From NCBI GenBank assembly GCA_003137075.1, contig PLES01000074.1:545-52032 (forward strand): a stretch of DNA of 51,488 bases, read 5' to 3'. Below the pieces are notes generated by a model. It saw nothing but the letters and a program-made list of their open reading frames with translations, did no database searches and was not told the origin of the DNA. Below, piece after piece: positions 33,070 through 41,879 of this stretch (positions within the stretch are counted from its first letter, which is position 1; each line of letters begins with the position of its first letter). The position numbers were made by a program, and so were the translations under genes. Source of the DNA: Solirubrobacterales bacterium. Its GTDB lineage: Bacteria > Actinomycetota > Thermoleophilia > Solirubrobacterales > Solirubrobacteraceae.

Positions 33070-34807
33070 CTGTTGCGCTCTCCGCATCCTCACTTAGCTC
33101 AAACCAGTAGAAACCGCGGGGCGCAAACGTCAGCAGGTAGGGCAATTCGCCGATTCGCGGGAACTGCGAGCGGCCAAGCATCTCAAGTGGGTGGCGTCCT
33201 TGGAACTGACTGAGATCGAGTTCGACCGCCTGCGCGGTTCGAGCGAGGTTGTGAACGCAGAGCACCACGTCGTCCTCGAAACGCCTGATCAGCGCGAAGA
33301 TGCGCCGGTTGGTGGTGCGGATCGGCTCGTACGTTCCGAACCCGAAAACGGGGTGTTCCTTGCGCAGCGCGATGAAGCGGTGCATCCAGCGCAGCAGCGA
33401 GCTCGAGGTCCGCAGCTGCGCTTCGACGTTGACGGCCTGATAGCCGTAAACCGGGTCCATCAGCGGCGGCGCGTAAAGCTGCGCGAAATCCGCGCGCGAG
33501 AACCCGCCGTTGCGGTCAGGGGTCCACTGCATCGGTGTGCGCACGCCGTCACGGTCCCCGAGGAACACGTTGTCTCCCATTGCGATCTCGTCACCGTAGT
33601 ACAGGACGGGTGATCCAGGCAAAGAGAACTGGATCGCCGTCATCAGTTCTATGTCGTCGCGGCTGTTGTCGAGCAGCGGCGCCAGGCGACGGCGGATCCC
33701 GAGGTTCAGCTTCATACGCGGGTCCTTGGCGTACTCGGCGTACATGTAGTCGCGCTCCTCGTCGGTGACCATCTCCAGCGTCAGCTCGTCGTGGTTTCGC
33801 AGGAAGAGGCCCCACTGACAGTTGGGCGGGATCTCCGGCGTGCTCTCAAGGATCTCGTAGATCGGCGCCGCCTCCTCACGGCGCACGGCCATGAACATGC
33901 GCGGCATCACCGGGAAGTGGAAGGCCATCTGGCACTCGTCGCCTTCGGGCCCGAAGTACTCGACGACGTCCTCCGGCCACTGATTGGCTTCGGCCAGCAA
34001 CACCCGGTCCGGGTAGGCGCCTTCGATCTCCCGGCGCACGCGTTTGAGGTAGTCGTGGGTCTCGGGCAGGTTCTCGCAGATCGTTGCGTCGCGCTCGAAC
34101 AGGTAGGGCACGGCGTCGAGTCGGAAGCCGTCGAAGCCGAGGTCGAGCCAGAAGCGCAGCACGTCGAGCATCGCCGTCTGAACCTCAGGGTTGTCGTAGT
34201 TGAGGTCGGGCTGATGCGAGAAGAAGCGGTGCCAGTAGTACTGGCCGGCGACCGGGTCCCAGGTCCAGTTAGACGACTCGGTGTCGATGAAGATGATGCG
34301 TGCGTCCTGGTAGCGCTCGGCCGTGTCGGACCACACGTACCAGTCGCGCTTGGGGTTGTCAGGACTCGAGCGTGACTCCTGAAACCAGGGATGCTCGCTT
34401 GAGGTGTGGTTCATCACGAGGTCGGCGATCACACGGATCCGCCGCGCGTGCGCCGCTTCCACGAGGCGTTTGACGTCTTCGACGTTGCCGTAGTCCGGAT
34501 GGACCTTGTTGAAGTCCGAGATGTCGTAGCCGCCGTCTTTCAGCGGTGACTCGTAGAACGGCAGCAGCCAGATGCAGTCGATCCCGAGCCATTGCAGATA
34601 GTCGAGCTTCTCAGTGAGCCCGCGGAAGTCGCCGGAGCCGTCACCGTTGTCATCAAAGAAGCCGCGGATGTGGATCTCATAGAAGACCGCGCGCTTGTAC
34701 CAGAGCGGCTCCGACTCAAACCACTGGCTGGTCTGCGCGAAGGAAGGCGCCGGCTGCGGCGCCGCCGTGAGCTCGGTCCCGACCTCGTCTGATTCGGCGG
34801 TGCTCAC
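33062..34807 (-). CDS. treS: trehalose synthase (maltose glucosylmutase)
   Basis: A 581-residue GH13 enzyme that interconverts trehalose and maltose; with Mak it feeds GlgE. Seen: [58 protein letters not shown], the nucleophile in [17 protein letters not shown], the acid in [19 protein letters not shown], and [39 protein letters not shown] is typical of TreS rather than other amylases. The start GTG 34807 overlaps the glgE stop as GTGA. The upstream ORF-track start lies in glgE. It has no fused maltokinase domain. Confidence 0.96.
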   Translation of the reverse strand: MSTAESDEVGTELTAAPQPAPSFAQTSQWFESEPLWYKRAVFYEIHIRGFFDDNGDGSGDFRGLTEKLDYLQWLGIDCIWLLPFYESPLKDGGYDISDFNKVHPDYGNVEDVKRLVEAAHARRIRVIADLVMNHTSSEHPWFQESRSSPDNPKRDWYVWSDTAERYQDARIIFIDTESSNWTWDPVAGQYYWHRFFSHQPDLNYDNPEVQTAMLDVLRFWLDLGFDGFRLDAVPYLFERDATICENLPETHDYLKRVRREIEGAYPDRVLLAEANQWPEDVVEYFGPEGDECQMAFHFPVMPRMFMAVRREEAAPIYEILESTPEIPPNCQWGLFLRNHDELTLEMVTDEERDYMYAEYAKDPRMKLNLGIRRRLAPLLDNSRDDIELMTAIQFSLPGSPVLYYGDEIAMGDNVFLGDRDGVRTPMQWTPDRNGGFSRADFAQLYAPPLMDPVYGYQAVNVEAQLRTSSSLLRWMHRFIALRKEHPVFGFGTYEPIRTTNRRIFALIRRFEDDVVLCVHNLARTAQAVELDLSQFQGRHPLEMLGRSQFPRIGELPYLLTFAPRGFYWFELSEDAESATDA

Positions 34808-36738
34808 GCCGGCCCCACCGCCAGCATGTGGGCCTGGCGGACCCCCGGTTCGAGCCGCACGTAGTTGGGGCCGATGCGCCACTGGAAGGACTCGTCGCTG
34901 AGCAGGTCATGCACGGTGAACACAGGGGGGAGGCCGAGATGCGCCGGGATGATCGTCAGGCCCTCCTGGGTGCTGTGCGGATCGACGTTCACGACCGTGA
35001 TCACAAGATCGCCGTCGCGCTGCTTCGCGTATGCGATCAGCGCCTCGTTCTCGGTCTCAAGGAAGGTGATGTTCGAAAGCCGCTGCAGCGCGGGGTGCGC
35101 GCGGCGGGCGAGGTTGATCGTGCGGATCATCGGCAGCAGCGGCCCGTCGAGCGCGCGCTCGTGCAGTTCGAACTTCTCGGAGTGCAGGTACTCCTCGGAG
35201 CCCTCACTCGCGGGGATGTTCTCAAACTGCTCGAAGCCCGAGTAGATGCCGTAGCTCGGGCTCAGCGTCGCCGCCAGCACGAGCCGCGCCTCAAAGGCCG
35301 GACGCCCGCCGTCCTGTAGGTATTCGTGCAGGATGTCCGGGGTGTTGGCGAAGAAGTTCGGGCGGAAATACTCCTGCTCGCCCGAGTAGGCGAGTTCCGA
35401 GACGTACTCGGTCAGGTCCCAGCGCGAGTTTTTCCAGGTGAAGTACGTGTAGGACTGGCTGAAGCCGATCTTCGCGAGGTGGCGCATGACCGCGCGGCGG
35501 GTGAAGGCCTCGGCCAGGAAGATCACGTCCGGGTTCTGGCGGTGCACCCGCTCGATCAGCCACTGCCAGAACGCGGCCGGCTTGGTGTGCGGGTTGTCGA
35601 CGCGGAAGACGGTTACGCCGCAGTCGACCCACTGCAGCACGACCTCGAGCAGCGCATCCCAGAGCCCGCGCCAGTCGCGCGAGTCCCAGTTGACGTTGTA
35701 GATGTCCTGGTACTTCTTAGGCGGGTTCTCGGCGTATTTCAGCGTGCCGTCGGGGCGACGGTGAAACCACTCGGGATGCTCGGTCAGCCAGGGGTGGTCG
35801 GCAGAGCATTGGATCGCGAAGTCGAGCGCGATCTCAAGCTTGTGGACGCCCGCCGCTGCTGTCAGCGAACGCAGATCGTCGACAGTTCCGAGGTCTGCGT
35901 GAATCGTGTCGTGGCCTCCGGTCCAGTCACCGATAGCCCACGGCGAGCCGGGATCGCCCGGCGCGGCGGTCAGCGTGTTGTCACGGCCCTTGCGGTTCGT
36001 ATGGCCGATCGGATGGATCGGCGGCAGGTAGATCACGTCAAAGCCAAGTTCGGCCAGCGCCGGCAGCTGGGCCTCAACCCCGCGCAGGCCGCCCCAGGAG
36101 CGCGGGAAGAGCTCATACCAGCTGCCAAAGCAGGCGAGTTCACGCGCGACATCAAGCTCCAGCGGGTGCTCGAGGTTGGTTGCGTCGAGCCGCGGCTGCT
36201 CAAGTTCCGCGAGCTCGTAGAGGTCGTGCTGCAGTGCGATCTGACAGCGGAGCTCCTGGTCGAGTTCGGCGTCAGCGAGGATCGTGAGGTCGCGCTCAAT
36301 CAGTTTGCGTGACTTCTTGGAGGCTCCGGCGGCGATCTCCTGCAGCATCAGCACGCCTTCAGAGAGCTCGCCTGCAAGGTCGGGCTGCTCGGCCGCCACC
36401 TTGCGCCGCAGCTCCTCCCTCCAGGTTCCGAAGCGATCGGTCCAGGCCTCGACGTCGTAGAGCCAGAGGCCCGCGTGATCGACCGCGAAGCTCCCTGCCC
36501 AGCGGACCCCGTCGATCTGCGCGTCAACCTGTGTGAGCTCGGCTTCCCGCCATTTCCGCGATCCCGGCTCGCGGTAGCGAACGGTCGCGCGCAGCAGGTC
36601 GTGGCCGTCCCGAAAGATGTCGACGGAGAAGTCAACGGTGTCGCCGACACAGCGTTTGATCGCGTAGCTACCGCCGTCAACAACGGGTTCGGGATGCTGG
36701 ATTACGATGCGCGACGGTGGCGAGCTCTTAGGAGTCAC
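34804..36738 (-). CDS. glgE: alpha-1,4-glucan:maltose-1-phosphate maltosyltransferase
   Basis: A 644-residue GH13 subfamily 3 enzyme that adds maltosyl units from maltose-1-phosphate to alpha-glucan. An N-terminal beta-sandwich ([26 protein letters not shown]) and helical bundle precede the barrel. Seen: [40 protein letters not shown], the nucleophile in [17 protein letters not shown] (Asp ~381), the acid in [12 protein letters not shown], and [16 protein letters not shown] 36738 is taken as the start, because sequence upstream is antisense to malQ and not family-like. Its ribosome-binding site is weak. It is the first gene of the eight-gene operon, divergent from malQ across 45 bases. Confidence 0.96.
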   Translation of the reverse strand: MTPKSSPPSRIVIQHPEPVVDGGSYAIKRCVGDTVDFSVDIFRDGHDLLRATVRYREPGSRKWREAELTQVDAQIDGVRWAGSFAVDHAGLWLYDVEAWTDRFGTWREELRRKVAAEQPDLAGELSEGVLMLQEIAAGASKKSRKLIERDLTILADAELDQELRCQIALQHDLYELAELEQPRLDATNLEHPLELDVARELACFGSWYELFPRSWGGLRGVEAQLPALAELGFDVIYLPPIHPIGHTNRKGRDNTLTAAPGDPGSPWAIGDWTGGHDTIHADLGTVDDLRSLTAAAGVHKLEIALDFAIQCSADHPWLTEHPEWFHRRPDGTLKYAENPPKKYQDIYNVNWDSRDWRGLWDALLEVVLQWVDCGVTVFRVDNPHTKPAAFWQWLIERVHRQNPDVIFLAEAFTRRAVMRHLAKIGFSQSYTYFTWKNSRWDLTEYVSELAYSGEQEYFRPNFFANTPDILHEYLQDGGRPAFEARLVLAATLSPSYGIYSGFEQFENIPASEGSEEYLHSEKFELHERALDGPLLPMIRTINLARRAHPALQRLSNITFLETENEALIAYAKQRDGDLVITVVNVDPHSTQEGLTIIPAHLGLPPVFTVHDLLSDESFQWRIGPNYVRLEPGVRQAHMLAVGPA

Positions 36739-36783
36739 TGCTCTGAGGCTAACCCGACACCCCCTTCGGGTAAACAACCCTTC

Positions 36784-38043
36784 ATGCAAGTTCACAATCG
36801 CACCAGCGGTGTCCAGCTGCATATCACCTCGCTGCCGGCCCATACGCTCGGCCGCGACGCCTACCGTTTCGTCGACTGGTTGCACGAGGCGGGGCAGAGC
36901 TGGTGGCAGGTGCTGCCGCTGGGACCGCCGGATCGCTACCGCTCGCCGTACAAGGCGCAATCTGCGTTTGCCGCCTGGCCCGGCCTGCTTGCGGATCGCC
37001 GCGCGCCGGTCAGCAGCGCTGAGATATCCGAGTTCCGCGAGCGTGAGCGGTTCTGGATCGGTGACTGGCAGCGCTTCGCCGGTCGCGGCGCGGTTGAGGA
37101 TCAGGTGCGCTTCGACCGTGAGTGGCGGGCCTTGCGTGAGTACGCTGCCGAGCGCGGCGTGCGGCTCTACGGGGATCTCGCGATCTACGTCTCACCCGGT
37201 GGCGCCGATCACCGCTCGCACCCCCAGCTCTTCCGCCCAGGGGTGCAGGCAGGCGTGCCGCCCGACGCGTTCGCGTCGACCGGGCAGCTGTGGGGGAACC
37301 CGCTCTACGACTGGCCACGCCTGCAGCGCAGCGGCTACCGCTGGTGGGTGCAACGCCTGGCTCGCACAACCGCGCTGTTCGACCTCGCGCGGCTCGATCA
37401 CTTCCGCGGCTTCGTGGCCTTCTGGGAGGTTCCGGCAGGGGCGCGCACCGCGGCCAACGGGCGTTGGCGCCGCGGTCCCGGCCGAGCCCTGTTCGACGCT
37501 GCAGAGCGGGCGCTGGGTTCAGGCAGCTCGGCTGCGCAGGGCACAACGCTCGCGCTGGTCGCTGAGGACCTCGGTGTGATCACGCCGGCGGTGGAGCATC
37601 TGCGCGACGAGCTCAAGTTGCCGGGGATGATCGTGCTGCAGTTCGGCTTCGATCCGGGACGCGACGACAGCCCGCACCGCTTCGCCAACCATCTCGAAGA
37701 CCGCGTCGTCTACACCGGCACCCACGACCACGACACCGCCCGCGGCTGGTATGAGTCGCTCGACGCCGGGCGACGCAGCGAAGTGACCGGGCTCCTGGAC
37801 ACGCTGGAGATCACCGAGCGTGACCCGTCATGGGCGCTGATCGAACTCACGCTGAAGTCAGCGGCGCGGACGGCGATCATCCAGGCGCAGGACGTGCTCA
37901 GCCTCGGCAGCGAAGCGCGCATGAACGCGCCGGGAACCGCCGGTGGCGCCTGGCGGTGGGCGCTTGAGCGGATCCCTCCTCGCTCGCGCGCTAGCAGGCT
38001 GCGCGAGCTTACGCAGGCGGCGGGCCGGCTCAGCGGCGGCTGA
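36784..38043 (+). CDS. malQ: 4-alpha-glucanotransferase (amylomaltase), compact form
   Basis: A 419-residue GH77 enzyme that disproportionates malto-oligosaccharides. Catalytic motifs are present: the nucleophile in ARLDHFRGFVAFWEVPAG, the acid/base in LVAEDLGVITPAVEHLR and the third Asp in YTGTHDHDTARGW. The front matches LHITSLPAHTLGRDAYRFVDWLHEAGQSWWQVLPLGP. Usual bacterial MalQ is about 500 residues or more. Here the stretch between WPGLLADRR and GDLAIYVSPGGADHRSH is strongly shortened, so a subdomain is reduced. ATG 36784 is the start; the ORF-track extension is antisense to glgE. It is divergent from glgE and its end overlaps the next gene by 14 bases. Confidence 0.92.
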   Translation: MQVHNRTSGVQLHITSLPAHTLGRDAYRFVDWLHEAGQSWWQVLPLGPPDRYRSPYKAQSAFAAWPGLLADRRAPVSSAEISEFRERERFWIGDWQRFAGRGAVEDQVRFDREWRALREYAAERGVRLYGDLAIYVSPGGADHRSHPQLFRPGVQAGVPPDAFASTGQLWGNPLYDWPRLQRSGYRWWVQRLARTTALFDLARLDHFRGFVAFWEVPAGARTAANGRWRRGPGRALFDAAERALGSGSSAAQGTTLALVAEDLGVITPAVEHLRDELKLPGMIVLQFGFDPGRDDSPHRFANHLEDRVVYTGTHDHDTARGWYESLDAGRRSEVTGLLDTLEITERDPSWALIELTLKSAARTAIIQAQDVLSLGSEARMNAPGTAGGAWRWALERIPPRSRASRLRELTQAAGRLSGG

Positions 38044-38755
38044 GACGCGAGTAGATCGCGATGCGCAGGCTCTGCTTCGCTGAGCGCCAGGCGTAGGTGA
38101 GGACCGCGCGAGCGCGCGATTTGGGGCCGTCGTGAGGGTTGGCGAGAGCGCGTGGCTGGGTTCTCGCGGGCAGTCCATTCGCCTTCAGGACGTCAAGCGC
38201 GCGCGTGGCTATCTCGATCTGCCCCATCGCGGTGGGGTGGACGTGATCGGACATCAGGAACTCGCGGCCGGCGAAGTCTCGGAGGTCAAGCAGCAGGGAG
38301 TTGGTCTGCTTTGCCTGACGTTCGATCGCGGCGTTGGCGTCGCGGACTTTGGCGCCGGCCCGCGGCCGGCCGAGGTCGAGCGGGATCAGGACCGTGAGCA
38401 CGCGCTCGCAGAGCCCGTGCAGGTAGCTCAGCGCCTGCGTCAGATCGCGCTCGTAGCTGGCCGCGTCCCACTCCAGCGAGCGCACGTCGTTCACCCCGAT
38501 GTAGAGACAGCCGAGCTGGTAGCGCGGCTCACCGACGGCGTTGAGGCTTTGATGCGCCGGTATCTGGCGCTCGATCACATCGCTGACCCGGGCGCCGTCT
38601 ACCGCGTAATTTGTGAACGGCAGCCCAAGCCCGCGTGAGAGCCACTGGACCCACGACTGCAGCGCGACGCCCCACTGCAACTCACCGCCGCCGTTGGTGA
38701 TCGAGTCGCCGAAGGCGAGCACACCCTGGTGGTCTGCGGTCGTCACGAACGTCAC
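38030..38755 (-). CDS. SGNH/GDSL-family hydrolase
   Basis: A 241-residue esterase-like hydrolase. Block I with the nucleophile is GVLAFGDSITNGGGE near the N-terminus, block III is CLYIGVNDVRS (GxND), and the catalytic Asp-His pair lies in SDHVHPTAMGQ. No signal peptide is seen if it starts at GTG 38755, which directly precedes the first family-like strand. GTG 38746 is an alternative, and the ORF-track start 36 codons upstream gives unlikely sequence. The C-terminus is basic and variable. Its 3' end overlaps malQ by 14 bases on the opposite strand. Substrate is unknown; lysophospholipid or carbohydrate esters are common in the family. Confidence 0.82.
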   Translation of the reverse strand: MTFVTTADHQGVLAFGDSITNGGGELQWGVALQSWVQWLSRGLGLPFTNYAVDGARVSDVIERQIPAHQSLNAVGEPRYQLGCLYIGVNDVRSLEWDAASYERDLTQALSYLHGLCERVLTVLIPLDLGRPRAGAKVRDANAAIERQAKQTNSLLLDLRDFAGREFLMSDHVHPTAMGQIEIATRALDVLKANGLPARTQPRALANPHDGPKSRARAVLTYAWRSAKQSLRIAIYSRLSRR

Positions 38756-38781
38756 GGTACCAGGAGAGAAGCTGCATGCAG

Positions 38782-38810
38782 TTGACGGTTCTGCACGCAT
38801 TCTGTAGCGT
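38782..38810 (+). promoter_or_regulatory. possible sigma-A-type promoter for the FAD oxidoreductase
   Basis: TTGACG (38782-38787) and TAGCGT (38805-38810) are separated by 17 bases. The -35 is good and the -10 is weak. It would give a leader of about 180 bases before the ATG at 38999. Confidence 0.35.
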
Positions 38811-38877
38811 TCATGACGATGATTGGTTGCATGATCTGGCACCGCGTCGTAGCGACGCTGCACTTAGCCGCCTAATA

Positions 38878-38990
38878 GGAGCGCTCGCGCTCCCGGCGTT
38901 TGCCCCCGGCACCCGCCCGCTCGTCGGCTCGGCTTGACCGCCTGCGCGGTCAGCTCACGTACCCCCCCCAATTCATCTCTCCTAAGGAGA
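38878..38990 (+). promoter_or_regulatory. structured 5' leader with three hairpins
   Basis: Three inverted repeats follow one another before the oxidoreductase: GGAGCG-CTCG-CGCTCC (38878-38893), TGACCGC-CTGC-GCGGTCA (38935-38952), and TCTCCT-A-AGGAGA (38978-38990), whose right arm is the ribosome-binding site itself. The last could hide the ribosome-binding site. No known riboswitch class was recognised. Confidence 0.35.
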
Positions 38991-38998
38991 TCCACAAC

Positions 38999-40453
38999 AT
39001 GAGCAGTAGCTCGCTTCTTGACGTGTCCGCGCTTGCGGACTCCGTGTCCTGCCGAGTCATCGTGCCTGGCGACTCCGACTACGACTCCGCCCGCGCCGGT
39101 TTCAACGGCATGATTGACAAGCGCCCGGCGGCGATCGTGCTGATCGCTTCGGATGCCGATGCTGCGGCGGCGATTGCCTTTGCCCGGCAGCACGACCTGC
39201 CGCTCGCGATCCGTTCGGGCGGTCATTCGGCGCCTGGGCACGGCTGCTGTGATGACGGGATCGTGATCGACTGCCGCGACCTCCAGCTCGCGGAGGTCGA
39301 CGATAAGACCAACACGGTGAGGGTCGGCTCCGGTTTGACCTGGAAGCAGTTCGATGCCGCCACCCAGGCGCATGGGCTGGCGGTCACCGGCGGCCGGGTA
39401 TCTAGCACCGGCGTCACAGGACTGACGATCGGCAGCGGCAGCGGCTGGCTCGAGCGCGCAATGGGATTGACCTCGGACAGCTTGAGCGGCGCCCGCGTGG
39501 TCACGGCCGCAGGGGTCTCGCTCGACACCGACGACGATCCGGAGCTGCTGTGGGCGTTGCGCGGCGGTGGCGGCAACTTCGGGGTGGTGACCGAGTTGCG
39601 CTTCCAGCTGCGCCGACTCGGGCCGACCGTGCACGGCGGCAAGCGCTTCTATCCGATCGAGCGTGGTGTCGAGGTGCTGAGCGCCTTCAGGGACGTGATG
39701 ATGGCCGCGCCGAAGGAGCTCTGTGGCGGGCTCGCATTCCTGACTGCGCCGCCGGCGCCGTGGGTCCCTGAAGGGGTCAGGGGCAAGGCGGTCGTGGCGA
39801 TCATCGTGGTGTGGGCAGGCGACCCTAACGAAGGCACCGCGGCGATGGCGAAGTTGGAGGCACTTGGCGAGCCGCTCGTCGACCACATCGGTCAGGTCGA
39901 CTACGCCGAGCTGCAGCAGGTAATGGACCCCGGCGCCCCGGCGGGTCACCGGGACTACTTCAAGGGTGGGTTCATGCACAACCTGAGCGACGAGGCTGTG
40001 CGGGAGATCGTCGCGCTCGGTGAGGACATGCGCGCGCCTCTGACGCAGATCATCTGCGCCCCGCTCGGTGCTCACACAACCTATGCGACGGTCGGTGAAG
40101 ACCACTCCGCGATCGGGCACCGCGACGAAGAGTGGTCGTTTCAGGTGCTTTCACTCTGGGCTGACGCCGCCCAGGACGCAGAGCAGAAGGGCTGGACCAG
40201 GGCGGCGGCAGAGCGCATGTCCTCATACAGCGACATGGTCTCCTACCCGAACTTCCTGACCGCCGACGAGGCAGCCGACGTTGAGGCCGCCTACAGCCCT
40301 ACGGCGATGGCGCGGCTGCGCGCCGTCAAGGATCGGCTCGACCCAGACAACGTGTTCCGGATCAACAACAACATCGCGCCAAGCGGATCCCTGACCCGCG
40401 GTGACGTCCCGCCGGCGGCTGGATCGCCGGATTCTTACGCCGTATCTGCCTGA
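38999..40453 (+). CDS. FAD-binding oxidoreductase, berberine-bridge-enzyme-like
   Basis: A 484-residue FAD-linked oxidase of the BBE/PCMH-type fold. The FAD-attaching histidine lies in AIRSGGHSAPGHGCCDDGIVID (residues ~76-97). The second FAD loop is GGRVSSTGVTGLTIGSGSGWLERAMGLTSD, without the cysteine that bicovalent enzymes use, so attachment is probably through one histidine. RGGGGNFGVVTELRFQL and the C-terminal BBE motif YSPTAMARLRAVKDRLDPDNVFRINNNI complete the pattern. The ATG at 38999 follows AAGGAG by nine bases. There is no signal peptide. It stands alone between a divergent hydrolase and a terminator. Substrate is unknown; sugars and phenolics are typical. Confidence 0.9.
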   Translation: MSSSSLLDVSALADSVSCRVIVPGDSDYDSARAGFNGMIDKRPAAIVLIASDADAAAAIAFARQHDLPLAIRSGGHSAPGHGCCDDGIVIDCRDLQLAEVDDKTNTVRVGSGLTWKQFDAATQAHGLAVTGGRVSSTGVTGLTIGSGSGWLERAMGLTSDSLSGARVVTAAGVSLDTDDDPELLWALRGGGGNFGVVTELRFQLRRLGPTVHGGKRFYPIERGVEVLSAFRDVMMAAPKELCGGLAFLTAPPAPWVPEGVRGKAVVAIIVVWAGDPNEGTAAMAKLEALGEPLVDHIGQVDYAELQQVMDPGAPAGHRDYFKGGFMHNLSDEAVREIVALGEDMRAPLTQIICAPLGAHTTYATVGEDHSAIGHRDEEWSFQVLSLWADAAQDAEQKGWTRAAAERMSSYSDMVSYPNFLTADEAADVEAAYSPTAMARLRAVKDRLDPDNVFRINNNIAPSGSLTRGDVPPAAGSPDSYAVSA

Positions 40454-40458
40454 AACCA

Positions 40459-40493
40459 CGAACCCCCGGAGAGCTCTGCTTTCCGGGGGTTCG
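40459..40493. terminator. strong hairpin terminator between oxidoreductase and tRNA-Leu
   Basis: A perfect 12-bp stem CGAACCCCCGGA/TCCGGGGGTTCG with an 11-base loop, 5 bases after the oxidoreductase stop and 14 bases beyond the tRNA-Leu 3' end. It can serve both convergent units. T-tracts are short (leftwards GGTTTC). Confidence 0.7.
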
Positions 40494-40507
40494 CGCTAAA
40501 GAAAGAT

Positions 40508-40594
40508 TGGTGCGGCTGAAGGGAGTCGAACCCCCACGCCCTTGCGAGCACAGCGACCTGAACGCTGCGTGTCTACCAGTTCCACCACAGCCGC
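40508..40594 (-). tRNA. tRNA-Leu (anticodon CAG)
   Basis: The minus strand folds as a class II tRNA of 87 bases with a long variable arm. The acceptor stem is GCGGCTG/CAGCCGC, the D-arm contains GGAACTGGTAGACAC, the anticodon loop is TTCAGGT (CAG, decoding CUG), and the T-arm has GGGTTCGACTCCC. The 3' CCA is encoded, unlike in the tRNA-Pro of this window. Confidence 0.96.
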
Positions 40595-40648
40595 AGTGGA
40601 CGCCAGAAGTTAGCAACTGCAGACAAAAGCCGCCGGACGCATGGCCGT

Positions 40649-41071
40649 CTACTGCAGTTCCGGTGGCAGCGCCTTGGGGCCGTCCGGGTAGAGCCGCGTG
40701 ATCAGCTCCGGTGTCATCGCCAGCGTGTTGGCTGCCTCAACTGGAGCACCGACTATCAGCCAGAGCGCGTCGGCGTCGGTGTCGTTGAAGACCTGCCGCA
40801 GCGAATCCGGTTCAACGAGCAGTGTTGAGAGCGGGGAGAGTGTCAGCAGCTCCTCATCTACCCGCACGCGCCCGGTGCCCTCGAGCACCACGTAAAGCTC
40901 ATGCTGGGCAACGTGGCGGTGGCGCGTCGAGGCCTGCCCGGGCTTCAGGCGCCAGAGTCTCGCGCCCAGTGTTTCGGCGCCGACCTGGTCGGCCAGGTTG
41001 GTGTTGTCGACCCCCATCTGGTTGGACGGTCGCCAGAACGCATCCTGAGCGTGGAGCACGCGGAACCCCAT
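40649..41071 (-). CDS. cupin-domain protein
   Basis: A 140-residue single-domain cupin. Motif 1 with the metal-binding histidines and glutamate is RHRHVAQHELYVVLEGTGRVRVD (residues ~50-72), and motif 2 is LVEPDSLRQVFNDTDADALWLIVG (~86-109), in which the usual C-terminal histidine is not obvious. It has no signal peptide. ATG 41071 is the start, with no clear ribosome-binding site. The perfect palindrome ATTTGCGCAAAT overlaps the start codon. It is divergent from the DJ-1/TetR operon and may share its control region. Function (metal enzyme or sugar/effector binder) is unknown. Confidence 0.85.
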   Translation of the reverse strand: MGFRVLHAQDAFWRPSNQMGVDNTNLADQVGAETLGARLWRLKPGQASTRHRHVAQHELYVVLEGTGRVRVDEELLTLSPLSTLLVEPDSLRQVFNDTDADALWLIVGAPVEAANTLAMTPELITRLYPDGPKALPPELQ

Positions 41072-41081
41072 TTGCGCAAAT
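41070..41081. promoter_or_regulatory. 12-bp palindrome ATTTGCGCAAAT at the cupin start
   Basis: A perfect palindrome that overlaps the cupin start codon and has operator-like dimensions. It could be the binding site of the neighbouring TetR or another factor, or chance. Confidence 0.3.
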
Positions 41082-41128
41082 CATATGCCTGCGCCTGGCG
41101 TTCAAGCCTTTGTCGAGGCACTGATAAC

Positions 41129-41162
41129 CTGACGTTCTGTATTCAAAATGTCAGTACGTCAG
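41129..41162. promoter_or_regulatory. long dyad operator CTGACGTtCTG-N12-CAGtACGTCAG
   Basis: Two 11-base arms match as inverted repeats in 10 of 11 positions around an AT-rich 12-base centre (TATTCAAAATGT). The dyad ends 18 bases before the DJ-1-like gene start, and its right half also contains the direct repeat GTCAG-TAC-GTCAG. It is the natural operator candidate for the TetR encoded as second gene of that operon. Confidence 0.55.
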
Positions 41163-41180
41163 TTAGATCAAGGAGTTCGT

Positions 41181-41879
41181 ATGAGCAACAAGATCCTTTT
41201 CGTCGTCACAGGAGCGCGGAACTGGACGCTTTCCGATGGCAGCAAGCATCCGACCGGTTACTGGGCTGAGGAGCTCGTGGCGCCGTACAAGACGTTCACA
41301 GAGGCCGGTTATGAGGTTGAGTTCACGACGCCTGGCGGAGTTACGCCGGTGGTCGACCAGGCGAGCCTCGCACCCGATGTCAACGGCGGGCAGGAGCAGG
41401 CCGACGCGATCGCCGCGGAGCTTGAAGGTATCGCCGGTCTCAAAGCCCCGCGCAAGCTCGAGGATGTCGCGCTTGCTGACTACGCCTCGGTCTTCTACCC
41501 GGGCGGGCACGGACCGATGGAGGATCTGGCCGTCAACGCTGATTCGGCGAGGCTGCTGGTCGAAACTCTGCAGTCTGGGCGTCCGCTGGGCATCGTCTGC
41601 CACGCTCCGGCTGCGCTCTTGGCGACCGAGTCCGACGGCGCTTCGCCGTTCGCTGGTTACCGGCTGACCGGGTTCAGCAACGCCGAAGAGCGGCAGGCCG
41701 GGCTTGCCGATAAAGCCAAGTGGCTGTTGGAGGACAGATTGGTGAAGCTCGGGACGAAGTTCGAGTCGGGCGAGCCGTGGCAGCCGAAGACTGTGGTCGA
41801 CCGCAACCTCTACACAGGCCAGAATCCTGCGTCCTCAGCACCGCTGAGCCGCCTGATCGTGGAGGCGCTCGCGAAGTGA
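41181..41879 (+). CDS. DJ-1/PfpI family protein, Hsp31/glyoxalase-III-like
   Basis: A 232-residue class-I glutamine-amidotransferase-like protein. The catalytic cysteine lies in the nucleophile elbow GIVCHAPAALLA (~Cys135). The conserved GYWAEELVAPYKTF supplies the nearby glutamate, and EFTTPGG and FYPGGHGPMEDL are typical of the Hsp31/glyoxalase III branch. Members protect against methylglyoxal and misfolded or glycated proteins. The ATG at 41181 has AAGGAG five bases upstream. It overlaps tetR by GTGA, and an upstream dyad suggests inducible expression. The precise activity is inference. Confidence 0.88.
   Translation: MSNKILFVVTGARNWTLSDGSKHPTGYWAEELVAPYKTFTEAGYEVEFTTPGGVTPVVDQASLAPDVNGGQEQADAIAAELEGIAGLKAPRKLEDVALADYASVFYPGGHGPMEDLAVNADSARLLVETLQSGRPLGIVCHAPAALLATESDGASPFAGYRLTGFSNAEERQAGLADKAKWLLEDRLVKLGTKFESGEPWQPKTVVDRNLYTGQNPASSAPLSRLIVEALAK

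Noticed and set aside
38864-40120. 418-residue minus-strand ORF opposite the FAD oxidoreductase
   Set aside because: Antisense shadow of a gene with clear FAD-binding motifs and a good ribosome-binding site.
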